A DNA stretch of 64,000 bases. It comes from Pyropia yezoensis. Taxonomy: Eukaryota > Rhodophyta > Bangiophyceae > Bangiales > Bangiaceae. The notes beneath the pieces are model-generated. The model saw only the letters and a program-made list of their open reading frames with translations. It did no database searches and was not told the origin of the DNA. The stretch spans positions 31,782,894 through 31,846,893 of the forward strand of contig CM020618.1 of NCBI GenBank assembly GCA_009829735.1. The letters are read 5' to 3'. Shown piece by piece: positions 45,031 to 54,266 of the stretch (position 1 is its first letter; every line of letters begins with the position of its first letter). The translations under genes and the position numbers were made by a program.

Positions 45031-47118
45031 GGGAGCGCGCATCCCGCTGGTTTCGGGCTCGAGGAATACAAGGGAGGAGGGGGTCGAGGGTGTGGTTGTG
45101 GCCATGCGGAGTCGGTGGGAGGGGTTGTGTGGGAGGACGTACAGGGGGTAAGGGTGGGGACGAGGGTGTCTGGCGGGTCGTGCTCGTATTAGTCTTTAGC
45201 CCTTTGCATCTATCCGGTCTTGCGGCGGCGGAGCTGGGCACCCCACCCCCCCAACTGACCATCACCCTACCCGATCCACTGCATCCCCATGTGGTCGGCC
45301 ACCGCCGCCACCACCCGCAGTACGTCCGGATGGCAACGTCCGCGGCGGCCAGGACGGCGGCCGAGAGCCGTTGAGCGCCGCCGCCTGCGGCAGCCATCGC
45401 CGCCAAATGGCAAGGACGCGACCGGCACCGCGGCCGCTGTCACCGCCAATGTAGGTACATACACCATCCCCGTCAACTTCGAGCAGAGCGTCCAGTGCTA
45501 CTGCAATCGCTGTGTCGTTACGGATGGCGCAGGCATGGGCGGCGTCGCCGGCGTCGCCGTCAAGGTCGGGGGGGGGGCCAGGTGGCATGACAGGACGCGA
45601 TGCGTCCCCTAATGCTTATAGGTCCTCGGCGTCCCCCGCTCCCCGCCGTCTACCCATCGACCGCGCTCGTACGTCTGATCCACTTACTTACAAGTAAGTA
45701 CATCACACCCATGTCAGACACCGCGCCTCCGTCTGTTTCTCCACACTCCAATTCGAGGAGGTCCACTGGGAAATCATCGACACGTTCCTTTTCCGTGCAC
45801 GCGCCGTGCGCGGCAGAGGCCCGGCAGCAGCGTCGCGGCGCCCCCCCCTCGCCCCCCCCTTCCCGCACCCCCTAGCGGCCACACGCGCTCCAACCGCGGG
45901 GGAAGCTGGCTGGCTGGGTTGGCCGCTCGGCAGCGCCGTCTGACGCGGACGAATTGACACCGCGGCCGCTGGCGTGACGCCCGCCCCCCAACCGCGACCC
46001 CGAACCCCGCCCGACCTGCACCCCCACCCCCACCCCCACCCCCACCTTCACGCCCGCCACCCCCACCCCCCCCACCCCTTCCTCTCTATTGTGTGCCCCG
46101 CCGTCGCCTGCCTTCTCTGCGCGAGGGACGTAGCCCGTCCCACCGCACGTGCACGCCCCCGCCGCGCGCGGTTGCCGTGGCGGTGGGAATCTTCCCTCCT
46201 CCTCCCACCCCCCCTTCGCCCCCCTCCCGCCTCCCCCCAATCCCCCGCCCGTACCGCCCACCGCGGGCTGTCGCGGTGCGGCTTCCCTCGGCGGTGGCGG
46301 CGGTCGCCCCCGCGGGGGGCGTGTCCCCTGCCCAGCCGGCCGCACGCCCCCCTGCCCCGGCACGAGCACCGCTGGCGCTGCGGGCGCGGTCGCGGGCGGC
46401 GCTCCCACCACTACCACTACCGTGGTGACCCCAACCTCCACCCCTAACCACCTACCTCTACGTGCCCGCTCTCACGACCGGCCCCCCCTCCCCGCACTCC
46501 CCGCTCTTCCCCACCCGTCTCGCCAGTGGGAATTGACGGCCCCCACCGCGGCTGCCACGCCCCCAACCGGCGCTGACCGGAAGGCGCGTCGGCGGGGGGG
46601 CGTGGGAGAGGGGGGGGGCGCGCTCGCTGGGAGCCTCTACTGCCTCTACCGGCTCTGAACCCCGCCATCGCCGCCACCGCGACTATCTCCGCTGGCTCTC
46701 GCTGCTGCCGCTGCCACCGCCGCTGTTGGGGCCGCTGCTGGGGTGGGCGGTCGCCGCGCCGCTTTCGCCGCAGCGCCTCGCCACCCCCACCTTCCCGGTC
46801 GGCTGGACGTGTGTGGTGGCGCTGTCGCCGCGCTCGTGTGGCCAGGTTAGGCGGGCGAAGAAGGGGGGAGGAGGAGCAGGGCAAGCGAGAGACGGGAGGA
46901 CCGTACCAGGTGGGTAAGGGCGAGGACGTTGTGGGTGGTGGGCGCTGCCGCCTCGCATCCGTGTCGGTGTCCCCACACGGTAGCACGGGCTTTTTTTTTG
47001 GCGCGGGGTGTTGGGTACCGGCGGGTCCCTCAGCAGGGTCACGCATCAGCCGCCGCTGAGGTTGCCACCGCGACCACTACCGTCGCCATTGCCGCCGCCG
47101 CCATTGGCGGTGGGGGTC
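45031..47118. other. Intergenic with a possible small - strand gene
   Basis: On the - strand ATG 45588 begins MPPGPPPDLDGDAGDAAHAC and continues IRNDTAIAVALDALLEVDGD and CTYIGGDSGRGAGR, which has protein character. Downstream, other frames read LSAAVLAAADVAIRTYCG and DVLRVVAAVADHMGMQWIG before a stop at 45267, so an intron or frameshift would be needed. I do not recognise the product. The rest (45.6-47.1 kb) is C-rich and is probably the leader of the RING ligase gene. Confidence 0.35.
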
Positions 47119-50100
47119 ATGCGGCGACCACCACCGCGGTGTTGCGGGGACGGCTGCGGTGGCGGCGGGGACCCAATGGGCCTCCCGCCCCCGTCTTGGC
47201 GGTCGTGCCCCCACTTGGTGGCCGTGCGGCGGCCGGAACGCCGGTGGCGGCCTGGCCGGCTGGGCCGGGCCCTCTGTGCTGCGGTGGGCGCGGTGACGAT
47301 AGCGGCGGTAGCGGTGTCGACGAGAGCCGTCGCGGCGTCACCTGCGGGGGGCGTCTCTACGGCAGCTGTTGCTCCTGCGGTGGGTGCGCCTGCCAACCTG
47401 GCAGCGGCGGTGGTGGTGCGCGCGGCGGCGCGTCCCCTGGGCGCGGCGCCACAGCTTCTGGGCGCGGCGCCACAGCTTCTGGGCGCGGCGCCACAGCTTC
47501 TGGGCGCGGCGCCACAGCTTCTGGGCGCAGCAGTGCCCCCGCCATCGCGGTATACCGGCGTCGGCTCGGGCCGTGGCCGTCGGCCGGCCTCGCACGTGCA
47601 GCGTACGGTGTGGACCGTTTCGAGGCCGCTGGTTGGTTCGGATGAGGAGGAGGCGGGCGGCCTGGCCTCTACCGGCACGGGCGCGCTCGGCATGGGCACC
47701 CGCCCGGCCGCGGCAGCGGTCGGGGTGGCGGTCAGCCCTGGCGCGTCGCCGGGTCTGCCCATCCCGCCCGCCCGGTGGGGCGTCGGCGCCGGTAGGAAGG
47801 GCGCCGGCGGGGACGCGAGGTGGCACCCGTTGGGCGTGGGCGTGCGGCCACCCGCCGCTGCGACTGGCGATGGCGGCAACCACGGGGACGAAGCCCGTCC
47901 CGCCGCGCCGAGAGAGGGTGACCACGACAGCAGTGGGGGGGGGGTGGCAGGGTGGCCCTACCCGCGCAACCTCCACCGCGTGTATGACGGGCGGTGGGAG
48001 TCGGCAGGGCCGCCGGGGCTGCCCCCGTTTGCGGCCGTCCCAGCCGTGTCGGACCCCTTGCGACGGGTGTGGCGGGGGGAGGAGGACGCCTCAGCCGCTG
48101 CCGCCTTTGCCACTGCCTCGGCCGCGGCCACCGCGATGGCGCCAGCGTCACACGTCCCGGAGGGCGAAAGGGGCCTCGGCTGGGGCCGCCGTCGCCTCCT
48201 CCGGGCCCTGACCTCGTCCGTGCCCCAGCTGACGGCCCTTGACCCGCCGTTGCTGGCTTCGATGCGACCACCGTCATCCGGCAGTCACAACCACGATGAA
48301 CGTACTCGCCGCGACAGCGGTGAGCATGGGAGCATGATGGTGGCCAACGACCCGTCGGCTGCGTTCCGCAAGCAGGTTGGCTTTGCGCTCCTGACTGTAA
48401 AGAACTCCCAGCCGAGCGTCCACGTTCGCGACGTGTTGGGCGAAGGGGTGGACGTGGTGTCGGGGGAGCTCCTCCTTCGCGACGGGGTGTACCGCACCAA
48501 GCGGGACGTGTCTCTACAGATGTTTGGCATCTACGGGTGGGTTGAGGGCAAGGTCCTGATGGTCAGTGACGTCCACAGCGAGGTTGTTTCTTCCGTCCTC
48601 CACCGGCTGTACGACGTTGTGCGGTCGCTGGGCGCGGCAGCCGTCGGGGCGGTGTCGCCATCTGGGGGGGAGGGCACGCCATCGGGGACCGCAGCTTCCA
48701 TTGTGGCGCTGAACGTGTCGCGGGAGGATTTTGTGGAGGCACTCAAGCCGGCGCTTACGCACTATCGACGGCTGGAACGCACATCCCGCTTAGGTGGGAC
48801 TGACGCGGACGACGATTGGGACGAGGACGATCAGGAGCGGCCGTACGACGTGGTGACCAACGCACGCGCTGCACGGAGGGCGGCGGGTGGGCGGTCCGGC
48901 GGGGGTAGCCTGCGGTCCCGGTCGATTCGGCCGGCGGGCGGTGTGGCGGCCGTCTGTCCGTCGGCTCTGACGCTCTCCATCCAGCCTGACCGCTACACGG
49001 ACGCTCTGCCATCTTCGGGTGGCTTCGACGCGGCATTGACGGGCATGAGCGGCGGCGACCCTCGTGGCCGCGGTGGCAATGGCGGCGGCGGTAACGTCGG
49101 GGTTCGCCCCCAAGAGGAGCTCGTGAACATGGTGGGCATCCTCGAGTCGACGGCGTGTGGCACCAAGCTCGAGGTGGTGCTATCAACCCTCGACACGGAG
49201 ACGCTCTTCTCCAAAGCCATCAACTACACCCTTCTGGTGACGGCGGTTTCCTTCCTTCAGGTCCTTTGCCTGTTGCCGCAAATGGAGTCTACAGCCACAC
49301 AGGCAGCTGCCGCGCGCGTGTCGCTCCTCGTCGTGGGCATGCAGTCGGTAGCGGATTCGTACCTGTGCCTCGGTCACCTGACGATGGGCATTGCGGTGCA
49401 CACGCTGTTCAATGCGTTTGCGACAGCCGCGTTCTTCAAATTCATCATCTTTTCTGTGTTCCAGATGCGCTACCTCCTGCTCATCTGGCGAGCCAAGCGC
49501 CCCGCGGGGTTCACCCACGGCTGGGAATCGATGCGACGGGAGCTGTCAATGCTCTATACCCGCTTTTACGGCTCCCTCCTGCTGGGCATCCTGCTGTTGT
49601 ATGAGCTGCAAAACCACGTGCAGCTCTTCCTGTTTGCCCTCTACTCGTTTTGGACCCCCCAGATCATCCTATCGGCGACGCACGACTACCGGCGGCCGTT
49701 GCATCCGCTCTACATCCTGGGCATGTCGGTCACCCGGCTGGCCATCCCCCTTTACTTTTACGCCTGCCCCGTCAATTTCCTGCACATCCAACCGCGGCCG
49801 GCCGTTGCCGCTGCGCTCGTTGCGTGGATGGCTGTGCAGGCGGGGGTGCTCGCGTCCCAGCACGTGTGGGGGCCGCGCTGGTTCGTGCCCAAGCGATTCC
49901 TACCTGAGAAATATGACTACTACCGGCCCGTTACGCTGCCGCCGCCGGATGGGTGCGTCCCTGTGGGGGGCGCGGCCGGCACCGGCGGTGGCGGCGGTGG
50001 CAGCGCTTCCCCGACCTTGTCATCGGCGACGAGCGATGACGCCTCACGCAGCACTCCTACTGACGGCGGGGACGACGTGGAAGCGGGTGCGCCGCTGCTG

Positions 50101-50379
50101 TCGGTGGCGGTGGCACCTCTGCCTGGAGGCCCCCCCGCGGCCACTGGGGCGGCCGCCGTTCCTGCATCTTGTGCTAACACCGCGCTGCCACCGTTGGTGC
50201 CGCCGCTTCCCCCGTCGGGCGAAGTCGACTGTGTCATTTGCATGGTGGGCGTGGCGGTCAACGGGCGGGACCGGGTGGTGACGCCATGCGACCACTTCTT
50301 CCACGAAGGCTGCCTCCTCACCTGGATGGAGGTGCGGGGGGAGTGCCCTATCTGCCGGCGGCCTCTGCCACCACCTTAG
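47119..50379 (+). CDS. Membrane RING E3 ubiquitin ligase, Tul1/Dsc1/FLY1 family
   Basis: ATG 47119 (MRRPPPRCCGDGCGG) to TAG 50379, 1086 residues, one exon. A hydrophobic signal/anchor (LCAAVGAVTIAAVAVSTRAV) opens the protein. The lumenal domain has GVYRTKRDVSLQMFGIYGWV and HVRDVLGEGVD, as in fungal Tul1/Dsc1 and plant FLY proteins. ETLFSKAINYTLLVTAVSFL (about 49.2 kb) starts a block of several membrane segments, with FNAFATAAFFKFIIFSVFQM, SMLYTRFYGSLLLGILLLYE, HPLYILGMSVTRLAIPLYFY and NFLHIQPRP. A linker follows, then a C-terminal RING (DCVICMVG, CDHFFHEGCLLTW, CPICRRPLPPP). Relatives act in the Golgi/endosome Dsc complex or, in plants, modify pectin esterification in the cell wall. The assignment is firm at family level; the physiological role here is inferred. 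Confidence 0.92.
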   Translation: MRRPPPRCCGDGCGGGGDPMGLPPPSWRSCPHLVAVRRPERRWRPGRLGRALCAAVGAVTIAAVAVSTRAVAASPAGGVSTAAVAPAVGAPANLAAAVVVRAAARPLGAAPQLLGAAPQLLGAAPQLLGAAPQLLGAAVPPPSRYTGVGSGRGRRPASHVQRTVWTVSRPLVGSDEEEAGGLASTGTGALGMGTRPAAAAVGVAVSPGASPGLPIPPARWGVGAGRKGAGGDARWHPLGVGVRPPAAATGDGGNHGDEARPAAPREGDHDSSGGGVAGWPYPRNLHRVYDGRWESAGPPGLPPFAAVPAVSDPLRRVWRGEEDASAAAAFATASAAATAMAPASHVPEGERGLGWGRRRLLRALTSSVPQLTALDPPLLASMRPPSSGSHNHDERTRRDSGEHGSMMVANDPSAAFRKQVGFALLTVKNSQPSVHVRDVLGEGVDVVSGELLLRDGVYRTKRDVSLQMFGIYGWVEGKVLMVSDVHSEVVSSVLHRLYDVVRSLGAAAVGAVSPSGGEGTPSGTAASIVALNVSREDFVEALKPALTHYRRLERTSRLGGTDADDDWDEDDQERPYDVVTNARAARRAAGGRSGGGSLRSRSIRPAGGVAAVCPSALTLSIQPDRYTDALPSSGGFDAALTGMSGGDPRGRGGNGGGGNVGVRPQEELVNMVGILESTACGTKLEVVLSTLDTETLFSKAINYTLLVTAVSFLQVLCLLPQMESTATQAAAARVSLLVVGMQSVADSYLCLGHLTMGIAVHTLFNAFATAAFFKFIIFSVFQMRYLLLIWRAKRPAGFTHGWESMRRELSMLYTRFYGSLLLGILLLYELQNHVQLFLFALYSFWTPQIILSATHDYRRPLHPLYILGMSVTRLAIPLYFYACPVNFLHIQPRPAVAAALVAWMAVQAGVLASQHVWGPRWFVPKRFLPEKYDYYRPVTLPPPDGCVPVGGAAGTGGGGGGSASPTLSSATSDDASRSTPTDGGDDVEAGAPLLSVAVAPLPGGPPAATGAAAVPASCANTALPPLVPPLPPSGEVDCVICMVGVAVNGRDRVVTPCDHFFHEGCLLTWMEVRGECPICRRPLPPP
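47437..47529 (+). repeat. 21-bp minisatellite, 4.4 units, coding
   Basis: CTGGGCGCGGCGCCACAGCT repeats at 21-bp steps (47437, 47458, 47479, 47500, partial 47521), encoding LGAAPQL repeats in the lumenal N-terminal part of the RING ligase. Confidence 0.92.
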
Positions 50380-50906
50380 CGGGTATAGGTAAACCAAGTG
50401 TGAGTACCCGCTTTTGCCCCTCCCTTTCTTCCCTCTCTTTTTTCCTGCAGAGTGCGTCTGCCTCTTGCACATGCACCCCGTCTGTCATACGTTGGCTGAG
50501 TCCCACGCCCCGCGCCGTTCGACCGCCGCTCCCCGCCGATAGGACCGAGTCGCGAGGGAAGCGAAGAGGTGGCGAAAATTTTCTTCTCTTTTTTGTCTCG
50601 CGAGCCCTGCCCTCCCCGGCGCATCTCTGCCCTACCCACCCCGCGCATCTCTGCCCTGCCCTCCCCGGCGCACCTCTGCCCCACCCTCCCCTGCGCATCT
50701 CTGTCCCATCCTCCCCGGCGCATCTCGGCCCCGCCCACGACGGCGCGTCTCTGCCGCGCACGCGGACGCGTCGGACACTTCGGGGCCTTCGCTTCTCTGC
50801 TTCATTGAGGGGGCTGTGTCTTTCCTGTGGTGCCGGCGGCAGAGCAGTCCGCAGCCACGGTGAGTGCCCAGCTGCAACCGGGCGTTGCGCTTTCTTCATG
50901 GCCGCT

Positions 50907-51029
50907 TATAGTGCGTCCCGCAAAAAGTAGACGTGCACGTGTCGTGATCATGTCAAATATCGGCCACTGGACCAATCAAACCCACACTGCACGACCTGTG
51001 CACGTCCACTTTTTACGGGACGCACAATA
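50907..51029. mobile_element. MITE-like inverted-repeat element, 123 bp
   Basis: A left arm (50907-50944, containing GTGCGTCCCGCAAAAAGTAG) and a right arm (50992-51029, containing CCACTTTTTACGGGACGCAC) are reverse complements over 38 bp with about five mismatches, enclosing about 47 bp with no coding. TA dinucleotides occur at the ends, but I cannot confirm a target-site duplication. It may instead be a transcribed hairpin. Confidence 0.6.
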
Positions 51030-51595
51030 GATCCTTCGTCAGTGCTGAATACAGTGTCGTTGAAGACGGCAAACGCCCTGTACGGCGCAGCTGAATATCA
51101 AATACATGGTTGATCAATGTACTTTTGTTGGCGCACCGTGCAAGTCCGCAATATCTGCTTTCGAGGATGCCCTCCGTCACGATGACCATAGAGATTGCCG
51201 ATCTCGCGCATGCCCTGCAGCATGCCCGTGCAGCTAGCTGCCTGCAAGCCCTCTGTCACCACCGTTCAAAGGCACCATCATGGATGATTGGACGCATCCT
51301 CAGGCCACGAACGGTGGGTGCCCGCGCAGGCGATTGGCCGTTGCTGGCCCTATAACACAGTTGACCCTCGGAGCCCTACAGATGAAAATTGTCGCTCACC
51401 GGTCATGTTTCGCTGTTCGTACTCCGCAGTACTGTCTTAAACTGGGTGAGATCCACCCATATGAAGTTCGTGTCGGTTGACTGTAGATAGCATCCAGTAA
51501 CCGTGTGTTCGCTCAAGAACATGAATGTCTCGTACCTATATATAGTATCCCTTGAGCGCAGAGAGGCTAAACGCAGTCGTGTAGGTCGCAGCTCC

Positions 51596-51719
51596 TGGGC
51601 TACCTACGCGCGTAGCTCAGCGAAGGCGTTGTGCCCTATGGCGGCCTCACAACATACTGGGCTACCTACGCGCGCAGCTCAGCAAAGGCGTTGTGCTCTA
51701 CGGCGGCCTCACAACATAG
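51596..51719 (+). repeat. Tandem duplication, 62-bp unit x2
   Basis: Units 51596-51657 and 51658-51719 begin TGGGCTACCTACGCGC and end CGGCCTCACAACATA, with a few mismatches. Confidence 0.9.
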
Positions 51720-54266
51720 TCCTCTGGAGATGGCAAAACATATGTTTGCTTCGCATGACCCCAAGGCAATGGATCCTCTGTCTTCGCTCCTACCTGTGTG
51801 TCGAGGCTGGGCCGGCATTCTCCTCTTGCGGCAGCGGCCAAACGCTGTCAGAAGGCAAGCTTCGCACCTACGGTTCACTTCCGTTGGAAAACTATGATGA
51901 TCATGTTGTTCGGCGCGTGCGTGTTCTCTGGGCACACAGGCAGCGTGGAAGACTGCGCGTGTCAGTTTGTACGAATGCGCTCACGAAAGAGCGCCCCCTT
52001 TTCAGGCAGAGGACGTGATATGCAGGTACGGAGAGAGTGAGTCGTCAACCACAATCCATGAGGTTTGTGGATGTTTCGGGGATACTGTTCGCAGGAGGCT
52101 GCTGCTCTGGCGACGCTCATGGACATCGTGGAAAGAAGGCGACACCTCCTCTATCGCCGCGCACCCCTCCATCCGCCGCCGTCCCCTACCCGTATGAAGC
52201 GCCCGCCGCGGCTGCAGCGCCCACCGCGGCAGCAGCAGGAGTACCCGCGGCACCGCCGCTCTCACCCCCTCTGACAGCCCCGGCCGGGGGCAGTGGCGGC
52301 GGCGGCCGAGGCTGTGAGATGGCGCTCGGCCACTGACACCGGCGACGGCCCGATGAGGCACCCTGAGTGGGTGCCACGGCTAGCCAACGCAGACGGGCGG
52401 TGCCACCTGGTTCGGTGCCTCGACCGTGGCACTTAGGTCCAGTGTCACCAACCGGCCCGATGCTGACCTGCGACAGTCGGGACAGGCACACCCCGCCGGC
52501 GGTTTACAGCATAAGTAGAGAGGGAGAGGAACGTGGGGCGACGAGAGACGCCCGGTAGAATCAACATCACCTTTTCCTTTCAGAGGCGGCGACCTCCCGC
52601 CCCGGCGCCGCTCCGGCCACCCGCATCACCCGCACGACCTGCAGGTGGTCGAGCATCACATGTTCTCAACGCCTGCCGCGCGAGGTATTGGTCGTACGCG
52701 ACGCGCGCGCGCTGTGCTCGAGTGCCGCAAGCAAAAGCAGGATAATGGTCATTGCAGCTGGGACGCCATCGTATGTCGTGAGGCGTGTTCAAAGGAGAGA
52801 GACGACTGCGGGGACCATGTGTCCGTTTGCGACTTTCAAGGCGCAGATGTGCATATGCGTGGTCTCCCGGCACTGAGGTAGCGCGCTTTAATGCACCCCT
52901 GCTACTGCAGGCTCTGTTGGTTGTAGAGTTGTGCGCTACCGCGTCGCAGCGTGCCCATCTACATACACCGCCAAACTCCTGTACAGAACGAAATGCCTCA
53001 CACCTCTCCGTGCACACTCATTTACTCTGCTTCGCTGTCCAAAGTTGATCCCAATAACATGAGGTTTAGTTCAGTCCAGTCTTCTGTCCCCACCGACGGT
53101 TCCCTCTTTTTTTTAAGTGGTCTCATCTCGCGACTGTGGGCGAGCGAATCTGAGCGCTGAAGCTGGCCATTGACATACCAGGACGAGGGGGGACAGCACG
53201 CGCCCCCCATCCTTTTTTCTTCCACATGTCCGGGTGGAGACACGTGCGCGGTCAATGAAACAAGCGCCGCCGCCGCCTCCCGAGAGATTGAGGTGCGGCT
53301 GCGGCGGCGGCTGGCCGGCTGCTGCGCGCCCCGACCCCAACCGAGACGGGGCGCTCTCCCAACCACAACCGCCTCTCCCTCCGCTCACCAGATGCCCCAC
53401 CGACGGCACCACCACAAACCCCGCCAGCCCCGCCAGAGGCGGGTGGCGGATGGACGGGGACCGCCCGTCGGCCCACCCATCCCCCGAGATGGACTGGCGG
53501 CGGGCGCCCGAGCTTCCCCCCCTCCCTGCAGAGTGGTCCGCCTCGACACGGTGGCCCCAGATTGGAGGGTTGGCAGTGGCCCGCCGCCGCTGCACGCGCG
53601 GGAGTGGCCCGCCGCTTCACGACGCAATCGATTCGGATGGGGGGGTGGGGGGTTGGGGGGGGTGGGGGGTTGGGGGGGTTGGGTGGGCAGAGCGCCCACG
53701 CCCTCCCCCCTTCCCTCCCGCCCACTCTGGATGCCCCGTCTGGCGGGGAGCCCCCGGAATCTGGGGGACGACCAGACCGCCACCACCCTCCGCCGCCATC
53801 CCTGGGGGTGTGCTGCGTGCGGGTGTGTGCTGAGGGGGGACGCCGGGGGATCGCCTGGGTGCGGGAGGGTGGAAGGGGCGGCGGTTGCCAGGGTGACCCC
53901 CCCCCCCCCCCCCCCCCCGCCCTACCCCCCTCCAAGGCGGCGTGGTTCCCTTACCTGGTGGGCCCCTCCCGTGGGCGCACTAGGCGCATCTGGTCGCGAC
54001 GGGACCGCCAGCTGCCGTCGACAGCGGACGCCACCAATGCCTCCATCCCCACGCACCCGGCGCCCGCTGGACACTCCCGCCACCCCCGCCGCCACCGCTG
54101 CAGCCGCTGCCTTGTGGAGAGGCTGTCTTGCCCCCCTTGGTCCGCTGTGTCGTGCCGACATCCCCCTCCCCCATCGCCCTTGCCATTGTCGTCGGCCTGC
54201 CGTTGACGACGGTGTGGAGCCGCTGGCACCGCCCTTCCCCTGCTCGCCCTCCTTCCCCTGCCGCTC

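Larger units (their letters stand above)
50380..54266. other. Large intergenic region with repeats
   Basis: It starts with CTCTGCCC/CTCCCCGGCGCATCT degenerate repeats (about 50615-50760) and then AT-richer DNA (50.9-53.1 kb). Within that lie an inverted-repeat element (50907-51029) and a 62-bp tandem duplication (51596-51719). From about 53.2 kb G/C runs return; this part probably includes the promoter and leader of the MYB gene. Short open frames have no support. Confidence 0.5.
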
